From NCBI GenBank assembly GCA_027622655.1, contig JAQBYI010000007.1, forward strand, positions 1 to 64,000: a DNA stretch of 64,000 nt, given 5' to 3'. A program made the translations under genes and the position numbers. The notes below the pieces were generated by a model. The model was given only the letters and a program-made list of their open reading frames with translations. It was not told where the DNA came from and did no database searches. This DNA is from Gemmatimonadota bacterium (GTDB taxonomy: Bacteria > Gemmatimonadota > Gemmatimonadetes > Gemmatimonadales > Gemmatimonadaceae). Shown piece after piece: positions 52,846-62,372 of this stretch. Each line of letters opens with the position of its first letter. Position 1 is the stretch's first letter.

Positions 52846-54246
52846 CTATCGGGCCATGACGTAGGCGAGCATATCCGAGCGCGTAACGATGCCGCAAATC
52901 TTTCCGTTCTCCCGCACGAGAACAGCGGGGTTGGCCTTCGACAGCACCTTTACGATCGCGTCGACCGATTCGCCGGCCTCGATGGTCGGAAACGGCGAGT
53001 CCATTGCGTCGGCCACAGACTGCTCAAGCACCTTCACGTCATTGAGCGCCGCGGCACTCAGCCCACTCTCGTTTGCCGCGCCAATACAGTTGCCGTTATC
53101 CATGACCGGCAGCTGTGAAACGTCATGAAGCGTCATCAGGCGCAATGCCTGCCGTACCGTGGCGGTTGGTGCGACACTGATGACTGCCGTCGGCGTATTC
53201 CCGTGCTTCGCCTCGAGCAACTGGGCAAGCGTCGTGCGCGGTTGGTCCATCATTTGGTTCTCGCGCATCCACTCATCGCTGTAAATCTTCGACAGGTATC
53301 GCTCGCCGGTGTCGCACAGAAATGTCACGACACACGCGTTCGCGTCGTTGATGCGCCGCGCCACGGTCAACGCGACGTGCACGAGAAGACCCGATGAGCC
53401 GCCCGCAAAAAGCCCCTCTTCGCGCGTGAGGCGGCGTGCCATGGCAAAGGCGTCACGGTCTGTAACGGTTTGGAACTCGTCGATCACCGTCATGTCCAAC
53501 GAACCCGGAATCTTGTCCTGTCCGATTCCTTCAACCTTGTACGGCACGCCCTCGCCCGTGGACGTTCCGCCGCTCCGCCAGTGTTCAGCAAGAATCGATC
53601 CGACCGGATCGCCGCAAATCATCTGGACTTTCGGATTCTTCTTCTTGAGGAACCGTCCGACGCCGGTGATCGTTCCGCCCGTTCCGGCTCCGCACACCAC
53701 ATGGGTCACCTGTCCTTTCGTCTGCTCCCAGATTTCCGGTCCGGTGGTGGCCTCGTGGGCATCCGGATTGGCCTGATTGTAGAACTGGTCGGCCAGCAAC
53801 GCGTTCGGCGTCTCGCTCGCAATGCGCTTCGCCGTCATCACGTAACTATCGGGGTGATCCGCCGGCACGGCCGTCGGCGTGATGATTACCTCCGCTCCAT
53901 ATGCCTTCAGTAGGCGGACCTTTTCCTGGGACATTTTGTCCGGCATTGTGAAGATGCAGCGATATCCCCTCAGTGCCGCGGCGATAGCCAGCGCGACCCC
54001 CGTGTTGCCACTCGTTCCCTCGACAATCGTACCGCCCGGCTTCAGGCGTCCTTCACGCTCCGCGCATTCAATGATCGCCAGCCCAATTCGGTCCTTGACG
54101 GATCCACCTGGACTCCGCGTTTCCGCTTTGACCCAGACCGGTGTGGTAATGCCTCGAGTGACGCGCGTCAGGTGGATCAGTGGCGTCCATCCGATCGATT
54201 CGAGGACAGATTCGTATACATGAAGGTCGCGCGTTGGCGTAGCCAT
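52846..54246 (-). CDS. Cystathionine beta-synthase with C-terminal CBS pair
   Basis: A 466-residue PLP enzyme of the cysteine synthase/CBS family. The cofactor Lys is in SPGGSVKDRIG; EGTSGNTGVALA binds the substrate carboxylate; and CGAGTGGTITGVG grips the PLP phosphate. The C-terminal 120 residues are two CBS motifs (ISVAPTATVRQALRLMTLHDVSQLPV and AMDSPFPTIEAGESVDAIVKVL), which bind adenosyl ligands in homologues. It makes cystathionine from serine and homocysteine, or cysteine. It heads the ddl unit with a one-base gap. Confidence 0.94.
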   Translation of the reverse strand: MATPTRDLHVYESVLESIGWTPLIHLTRVTRGITTPVWVKAETRSPGGSVKDRIGLAIIECAEREGRLKPGGTIVEGTSGNTGVALAIAAALRGYRCIFTMPDKMSQEKVRLLKAYGAEVIITPTAVPADHPDSYVMTAKRIASETPNALLADQFYNQANPDAHEATTGPEIWEQTKGQVTHVVCGAGTGGTITGVGRFLKKKNPKVQMICGDPVGSILAEHWRSGGTSTGEGVPYKVEGIGQDKIPGSLDMTVIDEFQTVTDRDAFAMARRLTREEGLFAGGSSGLLVHVALTVARRINDANACVVTFLCDTGERYLSKIYSDEWMRENQMMDQPRTTLAQLLEAKHGNTPTAVISVAPTATVRQALRLMTLHDVSQLPVMDNGNCIGAANESGLSAAALNDVKVLEQSVADAMDSPFPTIEAGESVDAIVKVLSKANPAVLVRENGKICGIVTRSDMLAYVMAR

Positions 54247-54283
54247 GGCGTTGCGCAGATCCGAGAAAAAGAGTGACCGGAAT

Positions 54284-56917
54284 CTACCCGTCGCCCTCGG
54301 AGCCGGCGACGCTGGTATCCTCGGCGCGGGCGTCAGCGGCGAGTTCGGCCAGCAACGCCAGCGCTTCCAACGGAGTCACCTGGTTCACGTCAGTCGCCCG
54401 TAACCGCTCCACCACTGGATGTTCTCGGGCCGGGCCAAACAACGGAAGCTGTGAACCGGGGCTCCTCACGTGGCGATGAGGCCCACCCGAGAGAGCCACA
54501 GCGAGCTGCTCGCCCTCGAGAATCGCCAGCAACGCCCGCGCGCGCCGAAGCACAGGGTCGGGCAATCCTGCTAGGCGACCGACTTCGATCCCGTACGATC
54601 GGTCGGCTCCCCCGGGGCGCAGTCGGTGCAGGAAACGAATCTCGCCACCACGTTCTTCTACTGCGACGTTGAAGTTGCGCACGCCGGGAAGCTCGTCTTC
54701 GAGCTGCGTCAACTCATGGTAATGGGTCGCGAATACCGTCTTGCTCCCCACTCGGTTGTGCAGGTGTTCGCTCACTGCCCAGGCGATGCTCACGCCGTCC
54801 CAGGTGCTCGTCCCACGACCGATTTCGTCGAGCAGGATCAGGCTTCGGGCCGTCGCCGTGTGCAGGATCGCGCTCGTTTCCGACATCTCGACCATGAACG
54901 TGGACTGTCCACGGACCAGGTTGTCACTCGCCCCGACGCGCGTGAAGACGCGATCGCAGACGCTGATGCGTGCGCGCGACGCCGGAACGAAGCTCCCAAT
55001 GTGCGCCATCAAAACCTGCAGTCCGACTTGCCGGAGAATCGTGCTCTTGCCGGCCATGTTCGGCCCAGTCAGGATGATCATCCGCGCATCAGGCGTCAGC
55101 GAGACATCGTTTGGAATGAACTGCTCGCGCGGCATCATCCGTTCTACAACTGGATGCCGACCGGCGACGACTTCGAGTTCGGGGCCATCGTGCATTTCCG
55201 GACGCACGTAGCCTTCACGCACAGCCACATCGGCCAGGGAAGCCAGCGCGTCGAGCCGAGCCACGCGGTGTGCCGTAGCCTGCAAGCGCCGGATCGCGCC
55301 GCCGAGTATTGCGCGAAGACTTTCGAAAAGCTCGCGCTCCAGCACTTCGATGCGCTCCGTCGCGGTAAGCACTTTTTCTTCGAATTCCTTGAGCGCGGAC
55401 GTGACGTATCGCTCTGCCCCCGTCAGCGTCTGCCGTCGCTGATACTCTGGCGGCACCAGATGTGTATTGGCGTTCGTTACCTCGATGTAGTACCCGAACA
55501 CCCGGTTGTGGCCGACTTTCAGTGAGCTGATTCCCGTGCGCTCGCGTTCGGCATGCTGCATTGCCGCAATCGCATCCTTCCCTCCTGTCGCAATCGCACG
55601 CAATTCATCGAGTTCGCCGCTGACGCCGGCGGCAATCGAGTCACCCTCTCCAATCGAAATCGGTGGGCGCTCTACGAGCACCCGCAGTACTTCGCCTCGA
55701 AGATCGTCGACGGAATCCCATTCGGCGACAATGCCCGACAACTCGCCGCGAAGCTCGACATCGGCCAGTGACTTTGCGAGCGCCGGGAGTCGGCTTAGCG
55801 AATCACCAAGCGCCCGTACTTCGCGGGGGTTTGCACGTCCGGCGGCCGTCTTCACCGCCAGCCTCTCCACATCACGAACTCCACCAACGGACTCTCTAAG
55901 CGCCGCGAGCGCGGTCGGCGCGGCCACGAGTGCTGCTACGCCGTCGAGGCGATCGTCAATGGCTCCGCGCTCGGTGAGTGGTGCCAACAGTCGCGCCCTG
56001 AGCAACCTGGCGCCCATAGGCGTCAGAGTTCGGTCGAGCACGCTGAGGAGCGTTCCGCCGTCGGCGTCGCCACGCATGGACTCGACGAGTTCGAGGTTGC
56101 GCCGAGTCATGTCGTCTAACGGCATCACCCCGCCGGGGCGTTCAACCGCAGGACGTGCCAAATGCGAGATGCCGGACGGCTGCAGCTCACGCAGGTACCG
56201 CACGAGAGCCCCTGCCGCTCCGACCACAAGTCCGTCCGACGGTCCGATGCCGAGGCCCTCGAGCGATCGTACGCCAAACAATTCTGTCAGTTCGCGCTCG
56301 GCCGGGTTCTCGTCAAACTCCCAATCCTGCCGCTCGGTAACGAGCGCCCCGCCAAACGACGCGTCGTCCCTCGATTCGCGGTACGACGCCGCCATTATGA
56401 TCTCCCGCGGTGCGAGCCGTGCGAGCGTCGCCGCGACGTCCGACAACGCCGACTCAATCAGACGGAACTCACCGGTCGATAAATCTGCTGCGGCGAGTCC
56501 AACCGCGTCACCTCGCCGACGAACCGCCACGAGGTATGTGTTCTGGGAGCCGTCGAGCAGGTCGTCGGAAAACGCGGCTCCCGGCGTGACCGTTTCGACG
56601 ACTTCGCGGCGGACAATTCCCTTGGCCTGTTTCGGATCTTCGACCTGCTCACAAACAGCAACCCGAAATCCCTGCTGCACGAGCCGTCGCAAATACTCGT
56701 TCGCAGCTTTGACCGGGACACCGGCAAGTGGAACCGCAGCTGCGCTGCCATTGTTGCGCGATGTCAATGTCAGCCCCAACACGCGTGCAGCTGTTTCGGC
56801 ATCGTCGTAGAACATCTCAAAAAAATCGCCCATGCGAAAAAAAAGGATCGCATCGCGATGCCGCGACTTGATCTCCTGGTATTGCTGCATCAGCGGCGTG
56901 ATGGTTGCCGCACTCAT
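54284..56917 (-). CDS. mutS: DNA mismatch repair protein MutS
   Basis: An 877-residue MutS1 that recognises mismatches. The N-terminal mismatch-reading motif is FFEMFYDDAE; the ATPase has Walker A TGPNMAGKSTILRQ, the signature STFMVEMSETSAILHTA and Walker B LILLDEIGRGTSTWDG, followed by the ATHYHELT switch. Length is normal. ATG 56917 overlaps the SPOR-gene stop by four bases (ATGA). It ends the sigma-HolA-SPOR-MutS unit and may bear on the tandem repeats of this genome. Confidence 0.97.
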   Translation of the reverse strand: MSAATITPLMQQYQEIKSRHRDAILFFRMGDFFEMFYDDAETAARVLGLTLTSRNNGSAAAVPLAGVPVKAANEYLRRLVQQGFRVAVCEQVEDPKQAKGIVRREVVETVTPGAAFSDDLLDGSQNTYLVAVRRRGDAVGLAAADLSTGEFRLIESALSDVAATLARLAPREIIMAASYRESRDDASFGGALVTERQDWEFDENPAERELTELFGVRSLEGLGIGPSDGLVVGAAGALVRYLRELQPSGISHLARPAVERPGGVMPLDDMTRRNLELVESMRGDADGGTLLSVLDRTLTPMGARLLRARLLAPLTERGAIDDRLDGVAALVAAPTALAALRESVGGVRDVERLAVKTAAGRANPREVRALGDSLSRLPALAKSLADVELRGELSGIVAEWDSVDDLRGEVLRVLVERPPISIGEGDSIAAGVSGELDELRAIATGGKDAIAAMQHAERERTGISSLKVGHNRVFGYYIEVTNANTHLVPPEYQRRQTLTGAERYVTSALKEFEEKVLTATERIEVLERELFESLRAILGGAIRRLQATAHRVARLDALASLADVAVREGYVRPEMHDGPELEVVAGRHPVVERMMPREQFIPNDVSLTPDARMIILTGPNMAGKSTILRQVGLQVLMAHIGSFVPASRARISVCDRVFTRVGASDNLVRGQSTFMVEMSETSAILHTATARSLILLDEIGRGTSTWDGVSIAWAVSEHLHNRVGSKTVFATHYHELTQLEDELPGVRNFNVAVEERGGEIRFLHRLRPGGADRSYGIEVGRLAGLPDPVLRRARALLAILEGEQLAVALSGGPHRHVRSPGSQLPLFGPAREHPVVERLRATDVNQVTPLEALALLAELAADARAEDTSVAGSEGDG

Positions 56918-57831
56918 GGGCGTTCGGCTTCGACGACGATCGCAACTTGGTTTCCGGCCTTCAGTTTCGCGACGATTGCCGTCGCTTCGACTCGTGTAGC
57001 GAAACGACCAATCCGCACACGATAGGGTGCTTGCGAGCCGAACACCCGCGAATCGTACCCGTCCACTTTGAGGCGCGCGGCAAGGGCCGCTGCATCACTC
57101 TTCCCGTCGAGTGCGGCCACCTGCACGCTCCAGCGCCGCGCGGGTGTTGGCTGCGCTGTTGGTGGAGCGGCACTGCCGCCGCTCCTTCCCGAACGGACGG
57201 ATGACGGCGGCGGCTCAACCGGATCATTACTGAGGCGCTCGCATGGCCGCTGGGAATAGGCGATCTGATTTCGGGTTTCGATGTTGCCCGCCGGCTCGTA
57301 GGCGAGCGCTGAATCGAGCGCCGCGCACGCCGCACGAACATCGCCATCCGTCATGAGCATCTTCGCCAACTCAAACGCCCCGCGGGGCCCGGACGGGCTT
57401 CCTGCATGATCGCGCAGGAGTCGCTCCAGGTGCCGCTGCGCGCTGCGGCGGTCTCCCGCGATGACTTCGCCTGCCGCCAGCCGGTACAGTGCCTCACCCA
57501 CGAGCGGCGAAAACGGATATTCCACAACGAGGCGCAAAAAGTTCTTCCGCCCCTCGTCGAAGCTCTGGGCCAGCGCGCCTCGCCAATACAGCGCGTCAAA
57601 ATACGTTGACATCTCGGGGTCGGTGTCGGCGAGCACCGAATCCACCAGCGTTCGCGCGGCGGTAGTGTCTCCTGATTCGGCCAGTGCCTGCGCACGTGCA
57701 ATCGCCGTATTCGCCGATGACTGTGCTCGGACAATTGCGCCTGGAATCATCATGAGCGTCGCGGCTGCGCAGGCGACCAACCTCCATGATGTGCGCCGAA
57801 CGCAAGCTAATTTTCGCAATATCATGTACAT
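56914..57831 (-). CDS. Exported TPR-SPOR domain protein
   Basis: A 305-residue exported protein. A signal segment (RLVACAAATLMMIPGAIVRA) precedes TPR-like helices (EALYRLAAGEVIAGDRRSAQRHLERLL), a Pro/Ser-rich linker, and a C-terminal SPOR domain (RWSVQVAALDGKSDAAALAARLKVDGY to VAIVVE). SPOR binds peptidoglycan denuded of stem peptides at the septum, so a division or envelope role fits. ATG 57831 follows the holA stop by two bases; a longer upstream frame is rejected. Start ATG 57825 is also possible. Confidence 0.88.
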   Translation of the reverse strand: MYMILRKLACVRRTSWRLVACAAATLMMIPGAIVRAQSSANTAIARAQALAESGDTTAARTLVDSVLADTDPEMSTYFDALYWRGALAQSFDEGRKNFLRLVVEYPFSPLVGEALYRLAAGEVIAGDRRSAQRHLERLLRDHAGSPSGPRGAFELAKMLMTDGDVRAACAALDSALAYEPAGNIETRNQIAYSQRPCERLSNDPVEPPPSSVRSGRSGGSAAPPTAQPTPARRWSVQVAALDGKSDAAALAARLKVDGYDSRVFGSQAPYRVRIGRFATRVEATAIVAKLKAGNQVAIVVEAERP

Positions 57832-57833
57832 GG

Positions 57834-58892
57834 CTACGCCACTCGTTTGCGTGGCTGGCGCCGGGCGCACATCATCAACACCAACGTGCCCAAAACATGA
57901 TCGTCGGTAGACAGGCCAGTGTTTTTGAGCGCACTGTCGGCATCGGCCAACCACCCAAGACCACGATCGACCGCTGCATGGTCCCATTGATCGGCGTGTT
58001 TGGTCATCGCTGAAACTGCCTCACTCCACGGTCTGGCGACGGGTGCGCTTCGGGCCTCGCCCATCATGGCGTAAAGGTTCGCGGTCTGCTGCCGCGGCCC
58101 GACACGATTCCCGCGATCGGTGAGTACCTGGCCAATGCCGAGTAGATGCGTCGTCAGCGCCATAACGAGGCCCACGCCCGATGCCTTCGGCTGCGACAGA
58201 ACCACCGGCACCAGCGCCGACGCGCCCTCGCCGTCGCGTGCACACACAAGATCGATAAGGTCGCTCGTTGTGCGTCCCTCGGAGACGCCGACGATATCGC
58301 GCACAGCGTTCGAGTCGATCGTTCCATTTGTTGCATAGTCACGCAGCTTGCGAAGCTCGCCGTCAATAGCCGACAAGTCGGGTCCTGTCGCCGCCATCAG
58401 CAGCCGCCCCGCATCGGGTTCAATCGTCACGCCAAATACGGCTGCCCGTTCCACCGTCCACTTCAACGCCTGACTGGTTGTAAGCGCCGTGAATTCCACC
58501 GCGCTCGTCCGAGAAACGAGCGATGCATCAGTCTTCCACCCGGCCGGTGCGATTAACACCAACACAGTGTCTGCCGCCGGTGCGGCCACATACCGATCCA
58601 CGATCGCCCGCGATCCTTTCTTGAGCGCCGGCAGGTCGCGGATCACCACAACCCGCCGCAAGGCCATCAACGGAAGCGCATCCAGGGCCGTCGACACCCG
58701 ACCTGGGTCGGCGTCGCTGCCTCGGAGAACATCGAGATTGAAGTCGCGTGTTCCGGCGTCGACGAGTTTCTCTACGACGTCTCGCAACTTTTCTTCTTTC
58801 AGGAACTCATTCTCGCCGAAAAAGAGATAGACCTCGTCTGGCGTTCCGGCTGAGAGCGCGGAATCGAGACGGTCCAGGGCGACGTGGGGCAT
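57834..58892 (-). CDS. holA: DNA polymerase III delta subunit
   Basis: A 352-residue clamp-loader subunit that opens the beta clamp. The N-terminal RecA-like domain starts DEVYLFFGENEFLKEEKLRDVVE, the lid region contains NLDVLRGSDADPGRVSTALDALPLM, and the C-terminal collar follows with LYAMMGEARSAPVARPWSE. Length fits HolA. Its 5' 94 bp overlap the end of the zinc-finger gene in another frame. It is followed after two bases by the SPOR gene. Confidence 0.92.
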   Translation of the reverse strand: MPHVALDRLDSALSAGTPDEVYLFFGENEFLKEEKLRDVVEKLVDAGTRDFNLDVLRGSDADPGRVSTALDALPLMALRRVVVIRDLPALKKGSRAIVDRYVAAPAADTVLVLIAPAGWKTDASLVSRTSAVEFTALTTSQALKWTVERAAVFGVTIEPDAGRLLMAATGPDLSAIDGELRKLRDYATNGTIDSNAVRDIVGVSEGRTTSDLIDLVCARDGEGASALVPVVLSQPKASGVGLVMALTTHLLGIGQVLTDRGNRVGPRQQTANLYAMMGEARSAPVARPWSEAVSAMTKHADQWDHAAVDRGLGWLADADSALKNTGLSTDDHVLGTLVLMMCARRQPRKRVA

Positions 58893-59158
58893 GATCGGAA
58901 TATAGCTCTCACCGAACGATCCTCACTCCGTCGCGCGACGATGCGGTTCAGTCGCAATTCAAGAGCGCTCCGGAACGCAGCGGATGGCTGCTCGTCACGG
59001 AGGAGTGCGAGAGCCATGAGGCCGCGGCGTAACGCCACGTGCAGGCTCGCGCAGCGATCACACCGGAGCAGATGCGTGCGCGCCAGTGCGGCGCGAGACT
59101 CGCTGAGTTCGCCGTCGAGAAGAGCCCGGTGCAGGTCTCGAAACGTGCGGCAGGTCAT
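58799..59158 (-). CDS. Zinc-finger anti-sigma factor-like protein
   Basis: A 119-residue protein with a ZAS/zf-HC2 finger: Cys3, His29, Cys33 and Cys36 in MTCRTF and THLLRCDRC, surrounding the LLDGELSE helix. No membrane segment follows, so it is a soluble regulator. It lies 84 bp behind the ECF sigma gene, whose function it probably controls by holding the sigma factor. The last 31 codons overlap holA in another frame, so the C-terminus may be an artefact of sequence, but the zinc finger lies outside the overlap. Confidence 0.8.
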   Translation of the reverse strand: MTCRTFRDLHRALLDGELSESRAALARTHLLRCDRCASLHVALRRGLMALALLRDEQPSAAFRSALELRLNRIVARRSEDRSVRAIFRSCPTSPWTVSIPRSQPERQTRSISFSARMSS

Positions 59159-59242
59159 GCGACAGGCGGGGCAGGCATGCGTAGCCTACCCCACCTGGAA
59201 CCAGCGGGTTCCGTCGCTAACCGGCGGCTGAGCCCTACTCTC

Positions 59243-59887
59243 CTACCGAAGCTCGGGCTCGATGATCTCGGCGAACGCGTTGCGGGCCCGGTTGAGACGC
59301 GACTTCACCGTGCCAAGATTGCAATGCGTGATCTCGGCGATCTCCTCGTATGAGCGTCCCTCGAGTTCACGAAGCACAAACACATCGCGGTGGTGAGCAG
59401 GGAGCTTCGCGACCGACTGCTCGACTGCCTGGCGCAGGTGCCTACGCCGATACACCTCATCCGGCTGGGCATCCTCCGAATCTTCGAACTCGAGCGGCCG
59501 TTCGTCGTCGTCCCAGTGAGGCGTGAGAGCGGTAAAGAGAACGAGCGGGCTACGCGCTCTGTTCCGGAGCTCGTTCTTGGCCAGGTTCGACGCAATCGTA
59601 TAGATCCACGTAGAAAATTTCTTTGAACGGTCGAACCGCGCCAGATGCCGGTGCACGCGAATGAACGCCTCCTGCACCAAATCTTCCGCTCGTTCCCGAT
59701 CACCCACGATACGGTAAACGAAGTTCAGTAGGCGTACCTGATAACGACCGACCAACAGGTCGAAAGCGCGCGTATTTCCGATCAGGTGCTGCTGAACCAG
59801 CTGGGAGTCGTCAAGCAGGTCTAGTTCGGCACGAGTCGCCGTTACCTGCTGAGTCAACTGCTTCGCGCGTGCGGTGGCCTGTACCAT
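59243..59887 (-). CDS. ECF-type RNA polymerase sigma factor
   Basis: A 214-residue sigma70-family factor. Region 2 starts NTRAFDLLVGRYQVRLLNFVYRIVGD and continues EDLVQEAFIRVHRHLARFDRSKKFSTWIYTIASNLAKNELR. Region 4 is LPAHHRDVFVLRELEGRSYEEIAEITHCNLGTVKSRLNRAR, the -35 recognition helix-turn-helix. ATG 59887 follows GGGGGG and is preferred over ATG 59941. The next gene is a zinc-finger anti-sigma candidate. An inverted repeat lies about 165 bp upstream of the start. Confidence 0.94.
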   Translation of the reverse strand: MVQATARAKQLTQQVTATRAELDLLDDSQLVQQHLIGNTRAFDLLVGRYQVRLLNFVYRIVGDRERAEDLVQEAFIRVHRHLARFDRSKKFSTWIYTIASNLAKNELRNRARSPLVLFTALTPHWDDDERPLEFEDSEDAQPDEVYRRRHLRQAVEQSVAKLPAHHRDVFVLRELEGRSYEEIAEITHCNLGTVKSRLNRARNAFAEIIEPELR

Positions 59888-60049
59888 TTGGAAATCCCCC
59901 CAGCAATCGGATGCGTGCTTGTCCGATTGACTAAAGGGCATTTCTCATGCCGCTCTGGACGCCAGGCCGGTGTTTCGTCTAACTTGTTATTTCACAACCG
60001 CTTACGTTATCAAACCGTTCTTGCTGAACCGAGCCATATTTGCGACATT

Positions 60050-60065
60050 GTCCTAAATATAGGAC
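60050..60065. promoter_or_regulatory. Inverted repeat upstream of the sigma operon
   Basis: A perfect 6-bp inverted repeat with a 4-base centre, gtcctaaatataggac, lies in an AT-rich patch between the ECF sigma and NUDIX genes. Both genes are read on the minus strand, so the site is upstream of the sigma gene. Its size and symmetry suit a dimeric regulator, or it overlaps a -10 element; no partner is identified. Confidence 0.35.
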
Positions 60066-60134
60066 GAATTGTGTGGACGGTCGACGTTTTGGTGAGCGTT
60101 GGCGTTGGGTCCGGAAAGACAGCCGGCCTGGAGC

Positions 60135-60701
60135 CTAGCGCCCTGCCCTGAACCCGGCTGCAAATAAGAGTGCCAGCGCGCTCTTGGCATCAGATATTTC
60201 GCCAGACTCGACCCTGGACAGCGCCTCGGTCAGCGAAATGGCCACGGGTTCGATGAACTCGTCGGCTTCATGGCTCGACTCGCCGCGAGTCAAACCGGTG
60301 GCTAGGAACAGATGGATCCGCTCATCGCTGAAGCCCGGCGTGGTGAATATTGTCGTCATCGGCTCCATGACTATGGCAGTGCAGCCAGTCTCTTCGCGCA
60401 ACTCGCGGCGCGCGCACGCCTCTGGAGTCTCGCCCACGTCGAGTCGTCCCGCTGGAATTTCGAGCAGCCACCGTCCGGTAGCATATCGGTATTGGCGTAT
60501 GAGCAGCACAGTCGGGTCATCGCCGCCGGGCTCCCCAAGGAACGGTACGACAGCGCTTGCTCCCGGATGGCGAACGATGTCGAGTGTGCCGGTCGAACCG
60601 TCGGGAAAGCGAACCGTATCCGCGTGAACACTGATCACACGCCCGTTGTGGACCGGTCGCGTCGCGATCGTAGCCGGAATGGGTATCGGCGGCCGCGTCA
60701 T
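60135..60701 (-). CDS. NUDIX hydrolase, ADP-ribose pyrophosphatase type
   Basis: A 188-residue hydrolase with a complete Nudix box: G-x5-E-x7-R-E-L-x-E-E-x-G, starting GRLDVGETPEAC, after PAGRLDVGE. The N-terminal segment (VHNGRVISVHADTVRFPDG) and the IRQYRYATGRWLLEIPAGR region fit ADP-ribose or nucleoside-diphosphate-sugar pyrophosphatases. It would clear ADP-ribose or related compounds in the cytoplasm. ATG 60701 overlaps the upstream RNase-like gene stop by four bases. Confidence 0.92.
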   Translation of the reverse strand: MTRPPIPIPATIATRPVHNGRVISVHADTVRFPDGSTGTLDIVRHPGASAVVPFLGEPGGDDPTVLLIRQYRYATGRWLLEIPAGRLDVGETPEACARRELREETGCTAIVMEPMTTIFTTPGFSDERIHLFLATGLTRGESSHEADEFIEPVAISLTEALSRVESGEISDAKSALALLFAAGFRAGR

Positions 60702-62092
60702 ACGACGGCCTGCGATCCGGCAGTCGGACACGTGGTCACAGCGCCGAGGCTGTTCAGTTCTCCGGCAAGTGCGTCCTGAGCTTCCGGTTCTCCGTGCACA
60801 AGCCAAGTGTGCCGGAGGTTCGGAGATGTTCGGCGAACTTCAGCGTGCCACGCCAGAAGCCCGGTACGTCCTGCGTGTGCACTGTAGCCGTTAAGGACCT
60901 CGACGTTCGCCCGGAGCTCTACTTCATCGCCGAACACCCTGATCGTTGGCCGGCGCTCGACTATGCGGCGACCGAGTGTATGCTCGGCCTGATAGCCAAC
61001 GATCATTATCGTGTTTCTTGGATCAGGGGCGCCGTGTGCCAGATGGTGCAGGATTCGTCCCGACTCTACCATTCCCGACGCGGCGACAACCACCATCGGA
61101 CCGTTTCGTCTCATCGCAGCCTTCGACTCGTCTGCTGATTCGGCGTATTCGACAAGATCGCTATGCAGTGTATCGCTGGGCTTGGCTGCAAACGCCTGTA
61201 CCAACGATTCCCCTGAATCGAACAACTCGGCGTGCTCTGTGAACACCTTAGTCGCGCGAATGGCCAGCGGGCTGTCAATGACAATTGGAATTTTCGGAAT
61301 GCGATTCGCGCGAACCAGTTCGTGAAGCGAGTATATCAATTCTTGGGTACGGCCCACCGCGAACGCGGGAATGAAGATCTTTCCGCCGCGCGCAGCGGTC
61401 GCAATCACCACCTCGGCAAGACGATCCCTGGTCCCATCGATTCCGGCGTGCTCGCGATTGCCGTACGTGCTCTCCATGATCACGGCGTCTACGCTCTGCG
61501 GCGGTACCGGATCGCGAATGATCGACAATCCGGCCCTTCCGATATCACCACTGAACGCGAGTCGGCGGCTCGACTGCCCTTCGCTCCACTCCAGTACCAC
61601 TGACGCCGACCCGAGGATATGGCCTGCTTCGATGAATTGCGCGCGCAGTCCGGGGACGACTTCAAACCAATCGCCGTACGCCTCGCCGATCATTGCTTTA
61701 ATGGTCGCGTCAACATCCCGCCTGTCATAGAGCGGTTCGTGGTGTTCCCGCTTTCTCCTGGCAAGAAACGCTGCGTCCTTTTCCTGGATATGCGCTGAGT
61801 CGGTAAGCATCACCCGGCACAGGTCTTTAGTCGCGGGCGTCGCGAAAATCGGTCCATGAAATCCGCGGCGCACAAAGTACGGCAGCCGGCCCGCGTGATC
61901 GATATGGGCGTGCGACAGCACAACCGCGTCAATCGAACTCGGCTTAACGGGAAGGGTCGTGTTTTTTTCTCTCACTTCAGATCGGCGGCCCTGAAACAGG
62001 CCACCGTCCAGCAACACGACCTTCCCGTGTACGCGCACGACGTGGCACGAGCCCGTCACCTCTCGTGCGGCACCGTGAAACGTCAGCTGCAT
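60698..62092 (-). CDS. Metallo-beta-lactamase / beta-CASP RNA-processing nuclease
   Basis: A 464-residue MBL-fold nuclease: SHAHIDHAG gives the first zinc ligands, followed by His in EAGHILGSASV, Asp in FSGDIGRAG, and the beta-CASP motifs STYGNREH, AFAVGRTQELIYSL and VAASGMVESGRILHHL. The last ligand His is in SAHAGRTGL. This set matches the CPSF/RNase J-like RNA-specific class, so it is expected to cut RNA. It has no signal peptide. It is coupled to the NUDIX gene behind it. Confidence 0.94.
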   Translation of the reverse strand: MQLTFHGAAREVTGSCHVVRVHGKVVLLDGGLFQGRRSEVREKNTTLPVKPSSIDAVVLSHAHIDHAGRLPYFVRRGFHGPIFATPATKDLCRVMLTDSAHIQEKDAAFLARRKREHHEPLYDRRDVDATIKAMIGEAYGDWFEVVPGLRAQFIEAGHILGSASVVLEWSEGQSSRRLAFSGDIGRAGLSIIRDPVPPQSVDAVIMESTYGNREHAGIDGTRDRLAEVVIATAARGGKIFIPAFAVGRTQELIYSLHELVRANRIPKIPIVIDSPLAIRATKVFTEHAELFDSGESLVQAFAAKPSDTLHSDLVEYAESADESKAAMRRNGPMVVVAASGMVESGRILHHLAHGAPDPRNTIMIVGYQAEHTLGRRIVERRPTIRVFGDEVELRANVEVLNGYSAHAGRTGLLAWHAEVRRTSPNLRHTWLVHGEPEAQDALAGELNSLGAVTTCPTAGSQAVV

Positions 62093-62168
62093 GGCGAAGT
62101 CTCTGTTGAGCGCGCTAAGCCAGCCGCGCGGGGCTGTGATTCAGCAAACGCGATGTTCGCGCCCCTAA

Positions 62169-62345
62169 TCAGCGCCCAGTCTCGGCGCGTCGCGAGAACA
62201 CGACGGTCACACGCTCTGTGTCCTGCGTCATGAGTTCCGGTTGCCAGCCGCCGCGACTGCGCTCATTGAGAAGATCCGTGATCGCATCTTCGTCCTCGCG
62301 CACCCGGCGTGTCAGCCGCACGATGACCGCTTGGTATTCTTTCAT
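62169..62345 (-). CDS. 58-residue DUF4177-like protein
   Basis: A small gene in the gap between the RNase-like gene and upp. ATG 62345 starts [20 protein letters not shown]; the product has the pattern of DUF4177-type proteins (a first strand EYQAVIV, helix [18 protein letters not shown], strand [10 protein letters not shown]). It is cytoplasmic and probably folds as a small alpha/beta unit; its function is unknown. Start codons of this gene and upp are 27 bp apart. It ends TGA at 62169-62171. No ribosome site is seen, so leaderless initiation is possible. Confidence 0.72.
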   Translation of the reverse strand: MKEYQAVIVRLTRRVREDEDAITDLLNERSRGGWQPELMTQDTERVTVVFSRRAETGR

Positions 62346-62372
62346 TGTCGCGAAAATACTAGACTAAACACC

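Noticed and set aside
55506-56810. 434-codon open frame on the plus strand across mutS
   Set aside because: It is Ser/Arg-rich antisense of a clear MutS with all motifs in the other strand; no domain seen.
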